Shown here: in pieces, positions 8,921 through 18,434 of the stretch | Position numbering within the stretch: the first letter of the stretch is position 1 | How the letters are laid out: each line of letters starts with the position of its first letter | Source of the DNA: Vibrio quintilis | Lineage (GTDB): Bacteria; Pseudomonadota; Gammaproteobacteria; Enterobacterales; Vibrionaceae | Direction: 5' to 3' | NCBI RefSeq assembly: GCF_024529975.1 | Contig: NZ_AP024898.1 | Location: 868,001-932,000, forward strand | Length of the DNA stretch: 64,000 nt | Translations under genes and position numbers: made by a program | The notes under the pieces: model-generated | Databases searched by the model: none | The model's input: only the letters and a program-made list of their open reading frames with translations | What the model was told of the DNA's origin: nothing

Positions 8921-9751
8921 ATGTCTCCGATTGTTTCCTGTTCATGGTTGTATCAGAACCGGTTTGATCCGCGCCTTGTGATCCTCGATACAAGCATTGA
9001 ATTTCAAATTCCGACAGCTCCGGAACAAGATAAGACAAATATCATTGCCGGTGCCAGACGATTCGATTACGACAATGTATTTTGCGATCCGGATAATCCT
9101 CTGCCCCACATGATGCCGGATGAAGCCCGCTTTAACCAACAGGCCAGAGCTCTCGGGCTGAATCAGGATTCTCTGATCGTTGTCTACGATAACTGCGGTA
9201 CATACGCATCACCACGGGCATGGTGGATGCTCAGAGCAATGGGGCATCAGGAAGTTTATATTCTGGATGGCGGGCTGACCGGGTGGAAAAATCAGGATAT
9301 GCCGCTCACTCAAGCTTATCAGACACCTGAAGCACCCGGAGATTTTGCGGGCCGGTTACAGGAGAAATATTTCGTCAGTGCAGACTATGTGCTGCAACAA
9401 ATCAGTGATCGGGCCAGCCAGACTCTGGATGCACGCAGCTTCGAACGTTTTTCCGGTCAGGTGCCTGAGCCACGCGAAGGGCTCCGGAGCGGACATATTC
9501 CAGGCGCAGCTAACTTCCCGTTCGTGCAGGTCATGGACCAGCATTGTTTCAAATCCGCAGAAGCACTGAAGCCCATTGTGTCATCCGCCCTGTCTGATCA
9601 AGTCAGTGAATATATCTTCAGCTGTGGTTCGGGTGTCACTGCCTGCATCATTTTACTCGCAGCGTATATTTGTGGTTACGAGAATCTGAGTGTATATGAC
9701 GGCTCATGGACGGAATGGGGACAAAGTCAGCATCCGCTGGAAACCACATGA
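8921..9751 (+). CDS. sseA: 3-mercaptopyruvate sulfurtransferase (tandem rhodanese)
   Basis: A two-domain rhodanese-fold enzyme that moves the sulfane sulfur of 3-mercaptopyruvate to thiol acceptors or cyanide. The 276 residues hold an inactive N-terminal rhodanese domain and a catalytic C-terminal one with Cys235 in CGSGVTA, the loop typical of mercaptopyruvate rather than thiosulfate enzymes. DARSFERFSGQVPEPREGLRSGHIPGA is the usual second-domain opening. The start ATG at 8921 has AGAGAGGA 8 nt upstream. It sits 37 bp after moeB. A sulfur-transfer role related to molybdopterin synthesis would be reasonable, but that is only inferred from position. Confidence 0.92.
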   Translation: MSPIVSCSWLYQNRFDPRLVILDTSIEFQIPTAPEQDKTNIIAGARRFDYDNVFCDPDNPLPHMMPDEARFNQQARALGLNQDSLIVVYDNCGTYASPRAWWMLRAMGHQEVYILDGGLTGWKNQDMPLTQAYQTPEAPGDFAGRLQEKYFVSADYVLQQISDRASQTLDARSFERFSGQVPEPREGLRSGHIPGAANFPFVQVMDQHCFKSAEALKPIVSSALSDQVSEYIFSCGSGVTACIILLAAYICGYENLSVYDGSWTEWGQSQHPLETT

Positions 9752-9794
9752 ACACCAGTATGCGCTCAAAGGTCAGCAGATCCCGGTGAAATAA

Positions 9795-10784
9795 TTACGG
9801 TGCACTGGCAACTGACATCTGTTCGTCCAGATTCAGTACTGTCAGTGCGTTAGACACACTGGTTGCAATCACGTCCACGGCACCGGTTCTTAATGCGCCC
9901 AATAACGCGAGTGGCTTACTGTTTTCAGCCGCAATGGCAATCACTTCAGCAATCGGCCTGAATTCTTCAACACTCAGGCCAATAATCCGATCACTCATTA
10001 CCGTGTGTGCAATTTTGCCCTGAATATCAAAAAAATCATGGCCGGCAAAATCCCCGACCACGCCCTGCTGTAAGCGGGACTGAACAACTTCTTCAGGTGT
10101 AAACCAGCCCAAATCAACCATGTAGCTGTGTTCACTCATATCACCAACACCAACCAAAGCGACATCGGCTTTGCGGGCCAGATCCAAGGTCTGTTTCACG
10201 GTCTCATTTTCCATAAAAGCCAGTTTCTGCGCCCGGTTTTCAGCGTAAGCCGGCGCATAGAGTGTCTCGGAAGTTCCACCATATTTTTTCGCCATCTGGC
10301 GACAGATATGATCGGCATTGAACATCCCGCCCCGCGGGTGAATGCCGCCAATACTGCAAACAAACTTCACATCTCTTTCAGGAATAACGCCGACATGATG
10401 CGCAACCGCAGAAACGTTCCGCCCCTGCCCGACTGCCACCACCTGACCATTTTTCAAACTCCCCGACAAATAACGGGAAACCAGCCCGGCCACCTGATCC
10501 CGCTGTTTTTCTTCACTGGGCTGATCCAGTGCAATCAGTGCCCTGCGAATACCAAAGCGTTCAATCAGGCGTTGCTCAACTTTAGCACTGAATACCGGAT
10601 GATACTTTACTGTGATTTCAACAATGCCTTCATCCCGGGCCTGTTTCAGCATACGCCCGACTTTTGCCCGGGAAACAGAGAACTTGCGTGAGATTTCTTC
10701 CTGAGTTGCACCATCCTGATAATAGGCCACCGATATCTCAGTCAGCAAATCCGAGTCTTCCACGGAAATTTGTTTTGTATTCAT
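9795..10784 (-). CDS. SorC/DeoR-family sugar-binding transcriptional regulator
   Basis: A 329-residue regulator with an N-terminal helix-turn-helix (TQEEISRKFSVSRAKVGRMLKQARDEGIVEI, about residues 27-58) and a SorC-type phosphosugar-binding domain in the remainder (GQGRNVSAVAHHV, CSIGGIHPRGGMFNADHIC, VALVGVGDMSEHSYM). It is transcribed divergently from tal-tkt, the same arrangement as in Vibrio cholerae, so it probably controls those genes. Palindromes of the form GAACAnnTGTTC occur in the shared 372-bp intergenic region. The ligand is unknown; a pentose or triose phosphate is likely for this family. Confidence 0.88.
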   Translation of the reverse strand: MNTKQISVEDSDLLTEISVAYYQDGATQEEISRKFSVSRAKVGRMLKQARDEGIVEITVKYHPVFSAKVEQRLIERFGIRRALIALDQPSEEKQRDQVAGLVSRYLSGSLKNGQVVAVGQGRNVSAVAHHVGVIPERDVKFVCSIGGIHPRGGMFNADHICRQMAKKYGGTSETLYAPAYAENRAQKLAFMENETVKQTLDLARKADVALVGVGDMSEHSYMVDLGWFTPEEVVQSRLQQGVVGDFAGHDFFDIQGKIAHTVMSDRIIGLSVEEFRPIAEVIAIAAENSKPLALLGALRTGAVDVIATSVSNALTVLNLDEQMSVASAP

Positions 10785-10870
10785 CGCGCACCTGTTCTGT
10801 TATTCGCCAATACTTCATAAATCAAATCATAAAACATTTACAATCATACCGAAACATTTGCTCACAGCAA

Positions 10871-10882
10871 GAACAAATGTTC
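10871..10882. promoter_or_regulatory. Candidate SorC-regulator operator 1
   Basis: GAACAAATGTTC is an inverted repeat with 5-bp arms. A similar half-site (GAAACATTTG) lies about 20 bp to the left. It is 87 bp upstream of the regulator start, which would suit autoregulation. Confidence 0.5.
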
Positions 10883-11062
10883 AGCTTGGTTGTGTCTGAT
10901 TTTTTCGCTCAGAAATGGATATTTTCTGTACACTCTGATTGCTTTTTCTATCCCGGACGAACCAAATCAAATGATTAACCACATCATCTAAAATATTTCG
11001 ATCTTATCGATTGACATTACTGAAAGTTCAGATAAATATGGACTTATCATTTACTCACACAA

Positions 11063-11086
11063 TGAACAATTGTTCAGAACAAATGG
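11063..11086. promoter_or_regulatory. Candidate SorC-regulator operator 2
   Basis: TGAACAATTGTTCA (11063-11076) is a perfect 14-bp palindrome. It is followed at once by a half-site GAACAAATG. It lies about 80 bp upstream of tal and shares the GAACA/TGTTC arms of operator 1. Confidence 0.55.
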
Positions 11087-11156
11087 CAAACCGGATAAGA
11101 ACACAATACACCGGCGTTTTGAACAGCCTGACAGATCCAAAAGAGGATGACAGAAC

Positions 11157-12107
11157 ATGAGCAACAAATTAAACCAACTTCGTCAATACACTACTGTGGT
11201 CGCTGATACCGGTGAAATCGACGCGATAAAAAAATATCAGCCTCAGGATGCAACCACAAACCCATCACTGATACTGAAAGCGGCTCAGTTACCAGAATAT
11301 GCACCATTTATCGAACAGGCCATTGCTTACGCTCAGTCTCAAAGTGACAGCAAGTCACAACAGCTGGAAGATACCTGTGACATGCTGGCTGTGACAATTG
11401 GTAAAGAAATACTGAAAACCATTCCGGGCCGTATTTCTACTGAGGTCGATGCCCGTCTGTCATTCGATACTGAAAAAACAATTGAAAAAGCCCGTAAGCT
11501 GATTCGTCTTTATAATGAAGCCGGAATTTCCAACGATCGGATTCTGATTAAGATTGCCTCGACATGGGAGGGTATCCGGGCTGCTGAAGTTCTGGAAAAA
11601 GAAGGTATCAATTGTAACCTGACCCTGCTGTTCTCGTTCGCCCAGGCCCGGGCCTGTGCTGAAGCCGGTGCTTACCTGATTTCTCCGTTCGTCGGCCGGA
11701 TTATGGACTGGTATAAAGCCAAAGAAGGCCGTGATTTTACTGCTGAAGAAGATCCGGGCGTGTTGTCAGTCACCCAAATCTACAACTACTACAAAACTTA
11801 TGGTTATCACACCGTGGTCATGGGTGCCAGCTTCCGTAATACAGGAGAAATTCTGGAACTTGCCGGTTGTGACCGGTTAACCATCAGCCCGCAACTTTTG
11901 CAGGCACTGGAAGAAGCGGAAGGAATTGTGGAGAAAAAACTGGTTCCTGCAACTGAAACCAAACCCGCACCTGTCGCTATGACACATGCCGAATTCCTGT
12001 GGGAACACCATCAGGACGCGATGGCGGTTGAAAAGCTGGCGGAAGGAATTCGCAACTTCGCTATTGATCAGGGCAAACTGGAAACCATGATCAGCGAACA
12101 ACTATAA
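11157..12107 (+). CDS. tal: Transaldolase
   Basis: Transfers a dihydroxyacetone unit between sedoheptulose-7-phosphate and glyceraldehyde-3-phosphate in the non-oxidative pentose phosphate pathway. The 316 residues match E. coli TalB in length. The N-terminal signature [12 protein letters not shown] (residues 31-42) and the Schiff-base lysine Lys132 in [11 protein letters not shown] are present, followed by [12 protein letters not shown]. An AGAGGATG ribosome-binding region precedes the start. It is followed by a hairpin and then tkt, forming a two-gene unit opposite the SorC regulator. Confidence 0.97.
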   Translation: MSNKLNQLRQYTTVVADTGEIDAIKKYQPQDATTNPSLILKAAQLPEYAPFIEQAIAYAQSQSDSKSQQLEDTCDMLAVTIGKEILKTIPGRISTEVDARLSFDTEKTIEKARKLIRLYNEAGISNDRILIKIASTWEGIRAAEVLEKEGINCNLTLLFSFAQARACAEAGAYLISPFVGRIMDWYKAKEGRDFTAEEDPGVLSVTQIYNYYKTYGYHTVVMGASFRNTGEILELAGCDRLTISPQLLQALEEAEGIVEKKLVPATETKPAPVAMTHAEFLWEHHQDAMAVEKLAEGIRNFAIDQGKLETMISEQL

Positions 12108-12114
12108 GATACTG

Positions 12115-12147
12115 AAGAGGACGCCCGGCGTCCTCTTTCTGATTTTT
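12115..12147 (+). terminator. Terminator/attenuator between tal and tkt
   Basis: AAGAGGACG / CGTCCTCTT pairs around cccgg and is followed by tctgattttt. The T-tract is interrupted, so partial read-through into tkt, 39 bp further on, is plausible. Confidence 0.65.
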
Positions 12148-12185
12148 ATTCAATAACTCTTATTCAATTTTTATCTGGAAATATT

Positions 12186-14174
12186 ATGGATCGTAGACAT
12201 CTTGCTAATGCTGTCCGTGCCCTGAGCATGGATGGTGTTCAACAGGCTAATTCCGGCCACCCGGGTGCCCCAATGGGGATGGCTGATATTGCAGAAGTGC
12301 TCTGGCGCTCTCACCTGAATCATAATCCACAAAACCCAAACTGGGCTGACCGCGACCGGTTTGTTTTATCCAACGGCCATGGTTCAATGCTGGTTTATTC
12401 TTTGCTGCACTTAACCGGATATGCTCTGCCAATCGAAGAGCTGAAGCATTTCCGTCAGCTACACTCGAAAACGCCGGGTCACCCGGAATATGGTTACACC
12501 GCGGGTGTTGAAACCACCACCGGCCCGCTGGGTCAGGGCATCACCAACGCGGTTGGAATGGCACTGGCTGAGAAAGCACTGGCAGCTCAGTTTAACCGTG
12601 AAAATCATGACATTGTTGACCACTATACCTATGCATTTTTAGGTGATGGCTGCCTGATGGAAGGGATTTCTCATGAAGCCTGCTCACTGGCTGGTACGCT
12701 TGGGCTGGGCAAACTGATCGCTTTCTGGGATGACAACGGTATTTCTATCGATGGTGAGGTTGAAGGCTGGTTCAGCGACGACACACCAAAACGGTTTGAA
12801 GCGTATGGCTGGCACGTGATCCCGGCGGTTGACGGCCATGATCCTGAAGCGATTGAAGCTGCGATTCAGGCCGCAAAAGCGGAAACCGGTCGTCCAACCC
12901 TGATTTGTGCGAAAACCATCATCGGCTTTGGTTCACCGAATAAATCCGGTTCACATGACTGTCACGGTGCACCACTGGGCCATGATGAAGTGGCGGCAGC
13001 CCGTGAATTCCTTGGTTGGGAACATGGTCCGTTTGAAATTCCGGCAGATGTTTATGCAGCATGGGATGCCAAAGCAGCCGGTGCAGCAAAAGAGTCAGCA
13101 TGGAATGAAAAGCTGGCGGCTTATGAAGCAGCGCATCCGGCACTGGCAGCTGAATTTAAGCGCCGGGTCAATGGTGAACTGCCTGCGGAATGGGAAGCGC
13201 AAGCCAGCGCAATTATTGCAGATTTACAGGCGAATCCGGCCAATATCGCTTCCCGTAAAGCGTCTCAGAATGCCCTGGAAGCTTTTGGTAAACTCCTGCC
13301 AGAATTTATGGGCGGCTCTGCCGATTTGGCACCGTCAAACCTGACCATGTGGTCGGGCTCAAAATCACTGACTGCTGACGATGCTTCCGGGAACTATATC
13401 CACTACGGTGTACGTGAATTCGGTATGACAGCTATCATCAACGGGATTGCGCTGCACGGTGGTTTTATTCCTTACGGTGCCACCTTCCTGATGTTTATGG
13501 AATACGCACGAAATGCGATGCGGATGGCGGCACTGATGAAAGTGCAGAACATTCAGGTCTACACCCATGACTCAATTGGTCTGGGGGAAGACGGTCCGAC
13601 GCACCAACCGGTTGAACAGATAGCTTCACTGCGTTTAACGCCAAATATGAGCACATGGCGTCCGTGTGACCAGGTGGAATCTGCGGTTGCATGGAAACTG
13701 GCGATTGAGCGTAAAGATGGCCCGACGTCGCTGATATTCTCGCGTCAGAATCTGGCACAGCAGGAGCGGACTGCAACACAGGTTGCGGATATCGCGAAAG
13801 GCGGTTATATCCTGAAAGACTGTGCAGGTACACCGGATCTCATCCTGATTGCAACCGGCTCAGAAGTCGAGCTGGCGGTTCAGGCAGCCGCTGTGTTAAC
13901 GCAGGACGGCAAACAGGTTCGCGTTGTCTCTATGCCAGCGACAGACCTGTTCGATAAACAGGATGCAGCTTATCGTGAATCGGTTCTGCCGGCGGCTGTG
14001 ACGGCTCGTGTGGCAATTGAAGCGGGTATTGCCGATTACTGGTATAAATACACCGGTCTGAACGGTCAGGTGATTGGTATGCACAGCTTCGGTGAATCAG
14101 CACCGGCTGGTGAGCTGTTCAAGCTGTTTGGCTTTACGGTTGAAAATGTGGTTGATGTGGCGAAGTCACTGTGA
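12186..14174 (+). CDS. tkt: Transketolase
   Basis: A thiamine-diphosphate enzyme that moves two-carbon ketol units in the pentose phosphate pathway. The 662-residue product is full length. The order is a ThDP-binding domain with [18 protein letters not shown] (GDG...N-type motif), a pyrimidine-binding domain starting near [12 protein letters not shown] with the catalytic region [17 protein letters not shown], and the C-terminal domain. [19 protein letters not shown] and [14 protein letters not shown] are diagnostic. It lies 78 bp after tal, across a hairpin. Vibrios usually carry a second transketolase elsewhere, so this is probably the accessory copy. Confidence 0.97.
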   Translation: MDRRHLANAVRALSMDGVQQANSGHPGAPMGMADIAEVLWRSHLNHNPQNPNWADRDRFVLSNGHGSMLVYSLLHLTGYALPIEELKHFRQLHSKTPGHPEYGYTAGVETTTGPLGQGITNAVGMALAEKALAAQFNRENHDIVDHYTYAFLGDGCLMEGISHEACSLAGTLGLGKLIAFWDDNGISIDGEVEGWFSDDTPKRFEAYGWHVIPAVDGHDPEAIEAAIQAAKAETGRPTLICAKTIIGFGSPNKSGSHDCHGAPLGHDEVAAAREFLGWEHGPFEIPADVYAAWDAKAAGAAKESAWNEKLAAYEAAHPALAAEFKRRVNGELPAEWEAQASAIIADLQANPANIASRKASQNALEAFGKLLPEFMGGSADLAPSNLTMWSGSKSLTADDASGNYIHYGVREFGMTAIINGIALHGGFIPYGATFLMFMEYARNAMRMAALMKVQNIQVYTHDSIGLGEDGPTHQPVEQIASLRLTPNMSTWRPCDQVESAVAWKLAIERKDGPTSLIFSRQNLAQQERTATQVADIAKGGYILKDCAGTPDLILIATGSEVELAVQAAAVLTQDGKQVRVVSMPATDLFDKQDAAYRESVLPAAVTARVAIEAGIADYWYKYTGLNGQVIGMHSFGESAPAGELFKLFGFTVENVVDVAKSL

Positions 14175-14232
14175 GCCGCTTAAATTACTGTTAACCATTC
14201 AATTATTTTTGATTTAGACAAGACCCAAAAAC

Positions 14233-14262
14233 AAAACGCCAGCAATTCAGCTGGCGTTTTTC
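14233..14262. terminator. Bidirectional terminator between tkt and the OmpA-like gene
   Basis: AAAACGCCAGC / GCTGGCGTTTT forms a perfect 11-bp stem with A- and T-tracts on both sides, serving the convergent genes. Confidence 0.88.
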
Positions 14263-14287
14263 ATTATCAAATTGGATCCGGGGTTGA

Positions 14288-14932
14288 TCAGGAAGGCAGA
14301 ATAAAAAACAGTTCAACCCGACGGTTACATGCTTTCCCCTGACGGGTTTTATTTGTACATGCGGGAACCACGGCTCCGTACCCCCGGGTATAAACAGAAT
14401 CCAGATAAACCCGGCCACTCACTAATAAGGCTTTCACTGATTCAGCCCTTTTCTTTGATAGCTGCTCATTCAGCCGGGTACTTCCCATATCATCTGTATG
14501 ACCATCAATCACCACTTCCAGATCACGCGAAGCGTCTGTTTCCAGATAACGACGAATTTTACCCAGCCACATTTTTGAACTGACTGAAACCCTGCTGGAG
14601 CCCGTTTCAAATTTAATTGTTCTCTTCACTCGGATAATCAAATATTTACCGGGTAATACTTCGTAATCAATACCGTTTGCAGTCAGAAATTCTTCCAGCT
14701 GCAAATAGCTTTGTGTTTGCATACGACGCTGCATTGTCGTCCGGGAAGAGGAATTTCCGACTGATGTAGCTTCTGATGCATCCGATGCGCGTCCCCAATC
14801 CGGGTATCTGACATCCCGGTCTGTTTTTGGTGCGGTATTCAACAAATTATCATCAAATAAACGTTCCGTTGAAACTAACGTCCCGCATCCTGAAAGAAAT
14901 AAAGTTAAAAGAAGACATGTTATATACTTCAT
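14288..14932 (-). CDS. OmpA-family outer-membrane lipoprotein
   Basis: A 214-residue lipoprotein. The signal peptide ends in the lipobox LSGC (Cys16). After a serine-rich stretch, the C-terminal part (about residues 100-212) is an OmpA-like peptidoglycan-binding domain. Its key segment is VVIDGHTDDMGSTRLNEQLSKKRAESVKALLVSGRV, and a later segment reads TRGYGAVVPACTNKTRQGKACNRRVELFFI. It probably ties the outer membrane to the cell wall. It is convergent with tkt through a shared terminator and appears monocistronic. Confidence 0.88.
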   Translation of the reverse strand: MKYITCLLLTLFLSGCGTLVSTERLFDDNLLNTAPKTDRDVRYPDWGRASDASEATSVGNSSSRTTMQRRMQTQSYLQLEEFLTANGIDYEVLPGKYLIIRVKRTIKFETGSSRVSVSSKMWLGKIRRYLETDASRDLEVVIDGHTDDMGSTRLNEQLSKKRAESVKALLVSGRVYLDSVYTRGYGAVVPACTNKTRQGKACNRRVELFFILPS

Positions 14933-15206
14933 TATTCTGCCACTTGTTCACCTGATATCATCCAAGTTATCGGCTAACTTACGGAAACTTTAAGATTATC
15001 GCTTATTCATTAGACTATTGTAGACAGTATCGCATCAGAAATATTGCCAATCCTGTTAATATTCTGTCCAATGTACCAAAAATGTCGGCGGGCTTGCTGT
15101 ATTCATAAGAATCGATACTTTCATTGATTGAACAACAGCGGTGTTAACATGGTGGCCTTCCCCTCTCGTCCGGCGCAGCAACAACCAATTTACTGAGGAA
15201 TCATTC

Positions 15207-15683
15207 ATGGAGAGTAATTATATTTTTGCCCTACTGCTGTTTATCTTTGCAGGTATTCTGTTTTATACCAATCACAGACGGCATAAAATCGCCAGAGATC
15301 ATATAGAGGAAGGCAATGCATTTCTGGAACAAAATGCCAAAGAAGAAGGTGTAATCACCACAAACAGCGGCTTGCAATATAAGATTCTGGAAGAAGGGTC
15401 CGGAGAGAATCACCCTTCACTGTCAAATAAAGTGAAAGTGCACTACGAAGGTAAGTTGATCAATGGTGAAGTTTTTAACAGCTCCTATACACGAAATCAG
15501 CCAATCGATTTTGGTGTAAAACAGGTGATCCCGGGCTGGCAGGAAGGATTACAGCTCATGGTAACAGGTCAGAAAGCCCGTTTTTATATCCCTTATAAAC
15601 AGGCCTATGGCCTGCGCAAAGTCGGCAAAATTCCACCAGGTTCCTGCCTGATTTTCGAAATTAAACTGCTCGAAATCCATTAA
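15207..15683 (+). CDS. FKBP-type peptidyl-prolyl cis-trans isomerase, membrane-anchored
   Basis: A 158-residue protein with an N-terminal hydrophobic anchor (YIFALLLFIFAGILFY, residues 4-19) and a C-terminal FKBP domain (about 63-158). Domain motifs are KVKVHYEGKLINGEVFNSSY, VIPGWQEGLQLMVTGQKARFYIPYKQAYG and IPPGSCLIFEIKLL. The start at 15207 is chosen because TGAGGA lies 7-12 nt upstream. A frame opening 66 nt earlier has no ribosome-binding site. It should assist proline isomerisation at the membrane, most likely on the periplasmic side, which is inferred. Confidence 0.88.
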   Translation: MESNYIFALLLFIFAGILFYTNHRRHKIARDHIEEGNAFLEQNAKEEGVITTNSGLQYKILEEGSGENHPSLSNKVKVHYEGKLINGEVFNSSYTRNQPIDFGVKQVIPGWQEGLQLMVTGQKARFYIPYKQAYGLRKVGKIPPGSCLIFEIKLLEIH

Positions 15684-15700
15684 CTTTATTCATATCAACA

Positions 15701-15724
15701 GACCTGCCTGCCGGCAGGTCTTCC
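15701..15724 (+). terminator. Possible terminator of the FKBP gene
   Basis: GACCTGCC / GGCAGGTC pairs around tgcc, followed only by ttccc. The stem is strong but the tail is weak. Confidence 0.5.
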
Positions 15725-15978
15725 CATTGCGGATTTAGTCATCAGAATCGAGCCTGAATACCGGCCCAGGCTGATGGTCTGCAGCAGCCTTTCCATTTTA
15801 TTTTACGGTTTTGTAAACTGTTACAATAAAAAATCATCTGGTCAGAGCAGATCTACTATTTTTTACAGGGGCAATTCGGCTATATTAACAACAACAATAA
15901 TAATGAGCCTTACATTTGTCGCGCAGATAGCAACATCTGCATTGGTTTATGAGTTGATATTGCCTGAGGCGTACACAT

Positions 15979-17625
15979 ATGAACAACGATGCAAGCAGCA
16001 TCATTCAGTTTCTGATCGTCAATGATACAAGACGTATTTCTGTCATCCAGATCGCAGCTGTCTGTATGATCGCTTGTATATTAAGTATTTTCTCCTTTCA
16101 TTTATTTGTCATTTATTTAGATAAGCCTTCACTGGACAATTACTTAGATGAACGGTTTAAAATGTCTAAAAGGATCATATTTCAGGTTGAACGAAGTTTC
16201 AGCAGGATAGAAAACAGTGGGTACCTCCCCTGTCAGGACGCAGACATCTCTCAGTTCCGCTCACTCATTAAAGACTATATATATATCAGTGATATCGGCA
16301 GAATGACCGGCAACCAGGTCAAGTGCAGTATCCTTGAAAATAAACCCCTCAGGCTTGATCCCACCGTTCGTTCCGGAGACTTCGGCAATCAGATATATAG
16401 TCTGAATTTTGAACGTCACCCTCAGGTCAGGCATAGTGATCTGGCATTTGTAAAAAACGATATAATTGTCTTCATAGACAAAGCTTATACGGCAGATGTC
16501 GAGCTTAGCTCAATGAAAAAAGATGGCATCGGAACCATTATCCATGATGTAGATAAAAAAAATATCTTCAGAGTTTTTGGTGATATCAACAATGAAATCG
16601 CCAGCAAAGCACTAAAGCACCAGTCAACGCTTCTCGATTATCTGCCACTCAGTCATGCAATGATGACTAATTCACAATGCAGCCAATTATTTCATATATG
16701 TACCACTACCGTAGATACCAGACCAGGCCTCTTCAGCATGACAAAAACCACAGTGGTGATGTCTTTGACTACCGGGCTTCTCGCGGGGTTACTGTTCTGT
16801 TATATCAGCTGGCTGAATAAAACCGGACTCAATGGCTTTGTCAGGCAACTCAAGGCAGCCATTAAAAAGAAGCATATCTCGGTTGTATACCAGCCCCAAT
16901 ACAGACTCAGTGATCATTCTGTCGTCGGAATTGAAGTTCTGGCAAGATGGCACAGTAAATCTTATGGCTATGTACCACCGGATATTTTTATTCAGTTATG
17001 CGAAATGAATGACCTTATCGACGACTTAACCCAAGTCGTGATTGAACAATCGTTTTCCGAACTGGCTGAATTACTGGAACAGAATGAGTCTTTAACTGTC
17101 TCGATTAATGTCGCATCCTCATCGGTCATGAATCCGGATCTGAGTCAGTACCTGAACCAGGAAATTAAAAATTACCGGTTTAAGCCCTGTCAGGTCATGC
17201 TCGAAATTACCGAAAGAACATCAGGTAAACCAGAGCCGATGATTGAAGCAGTCAAACATTTAAAAGAGAGTGGCTTCAGAATATCAATTGATGATTTCGG
17301 AACCGGCATGTCTAACTTGTCCTGGCTAAGCCTGCTTAATCCGGATGAAGTCAAAGTTGATAAAATGTTTACATTATCCATTTCAACCAACTCTATCGCC
17401 AGTAATGTGCTGGAAAATATTATCGGCTTTCTCTCAGGGCTGGATGTCAAAAAGATATTCGAAGGGGTTGAAACTGAACCTCAATGCAGGTTCCTCACGC
17501 ACAAAATCCCTGACGCATATGGTCAGGGCTATTATTTCAATAAACCTATCCCGATCGAGCAGTTAAGACGTCTGACTATTTGTCATCCGCCTCACATAAA
17601 GAATAATAAATGCATTGCACAATAA
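15979..17625 (+). CDS. CSS-motif EAL-domain cyclic-di-GMP phosphodiesterase
   Basis: A 548-residue inner-membrane enzyme predicted to linearise c-di-GMP. Transmembrane segment 1 is near residues 22-46. The periplasmic part (about 50-250) contains cysteines in YLPCQD and QVKCSI, fitting the redox-sensing CSS domain. Transmembrane segment 2 is about 255-275. The EAL domain (about 290-540) keeps the metal and catalytic motifs: EVLARW (EVL in place of EAL), INVASSSVMN, EITER, DDFGTG, VKVDKMF, EGVET and GQGYYFNKP. It therefore looks active. Its 3' end overlaps the convergent Cache gene by 63 bp. Confidence 0.88.
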   Translation: MNNDASSIIQFLIVNDTRRISVIQIAAVCMIACILSIFSFHLFVIYLDKPSLDNYLDERFKMSKRIIFQVERSFSRIENSGYLPCQDADISQFRSLIKDYIYISDIGRMTGNQVKCSILENKPLRLDPTVRSGDFGNQIYSLNFERHPQVRHSDLAFVKNDIIVFIDKAYTADVELSSMKKDGIGTIIHDVDKKNIFRVFGDINNEIASKALKHQSTLLDYLPLSHAMMTNSQCSQLFHICTTTVDTRPGLFSMTKTTVVMSLTTGLLAGLLFCYISWLNKTGLNGFVRQLKAAIKKKHISVVYQPQYRLSDHSVVGIEVLARWHSKSYGYVPPDIFIQLCEMNDLIDDLTQVVIEQSFSELAELLEQNESLTVSINVASSSVMNPDLSQYLNQEIKNYRFKPCQVMLEITERTSGKPEPMIEAVKHLKESGFRISIDDFGTGMSNLSWLSLLNPDEVKVDKMFTLSISTNSIASNVLENIIGFLSGLDVKKIFEGVETEPQCRFLTHKIPDAYGQGYYFNKPIPIEQLRRLTICHPPHIKNNKCIAQ

Positions 17626-18183
17626 TAAACCGGCAACCGGGATAATCATTAATAGCATCGTTTTTTCCACAATCCGGGATTTATCGATATAGCTTCCGTA
17701 ACCCACGACCCATTTCCAGGGATCCAGCAACATAATCCCGTTAATTTTCACTTGTAACTCGTCTGTCACCGGATTGACATTCAGCCGGGTCTCGAAAAAT
17801 AAAGGATTTGACTCCAGCTGTTTCATATGTCTGAGATATGAATTCTGGAACTGCCCCAAAACTTTATCTCTCGGATGCACCCTGGCAATTGCATTATGAT
17901 CATTCACCCAGAAATATAAATCTCCGATGTGAAAGCCTTCAAAATAGTCGACTATTTTTTGCTCAGTTTGCTTCCGTGCTTCCATACTATCATTTGCTGA
18001 TTCTTTAATAATCGACTCCGCATGATGATGAACCATCGTCATCACCTTACTGATTTCATCTTTTTTAGATTCGATATAGATATTGTGAACCTGCTCTTCC
18101 GTGTAGTAATACAGCGCAACAACAAATATTAACTGAAAGATGAACCATAAAAACAGCAACTTATGAGCTTTATGAATTGACAT
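17563..18183 (-). CDS. Stand-alone single-Cache membrane protein
   Basis: A 206-residue protein. Transmembrane helix 1 spans about residues 8-26, a single-Cache (sCache_2-like) periplasmic domain follows (DYFEGFHIGDLYFWVNDHNAIARVHPRDKVLGQ to KWVVGYGSYIDK), and transmembrane helix 2 spans about 180-198. The protein then stops after some eight residues, with no HAMP, MCP, kinase or GGDEF output. Such Cache domains bind small organic ligands in chemoreceptors. Either this is a truncated receptor or it works with a partner; the convergent EAL gene is the obvious candidate. Its last 20 codons overlap that gene. Confidence 0.75.
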   Translation of the reverse strand: MSIHKAHKLLFLWFIFQLIFVVALYYYTEEQVHNIYIESKKDEISKVMTMVHHHAESIIKESANDSMEARKQTEQKIVDYFEGFHIGDLYFWVNDHNAIARVHPRDKVLGQFQNSYLRHMKQLESNPLFFETRLNVNPVTDELQVKINGIMLLDPWKWVVGYGSYIDKSRIVEKTMLLMIIPVAGLLLCNAFIILYVRRMTNSQTS

Positions 18184-18355
18184 TTTCCGCCTGCAAATCT
18201 ACGTGTGGTTATTAGTTTATAGTATATAATTCAGAAGGATATAAACACATTATGTACCAATATAAGCAAAATGTGATCATATCTGCTTAATGCGATTACA
18301 CATCAGAACACCTCATCCGGCAATTCCGGAGTCATATCATCCAGGAATTCTGATG

Positions 18356-18400
18356 TACCCAAACAACCTGAAGATGCATGATTCAGGTTGCCTGGGTATA
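18356..18400. repeat. Dispersed palindromic repeat, copy 3
   Basis: tacccaaacaacctgaagat at the left and caggttgcctgggtata at the right form an inverted repeat. The centre is in the opposite orientation to copy 2 and has a short insertion (gcatgatt). Confidence 0.75.
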
Positions 18401-18434
18401 AACTTTTTTCATTCCAACAGAAAAAGAAACAAAA

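Noticed and set aside
15774..16025. ORF of 83 codons before the CSS-EAL gene
   Set aside because: No ribosome-binding site, and it runs into the well-supported CSS-EAL start in another frame. The minus-strand frame here ending SAWAGIQARF, barrel-like, is too short to call a gene remnant.
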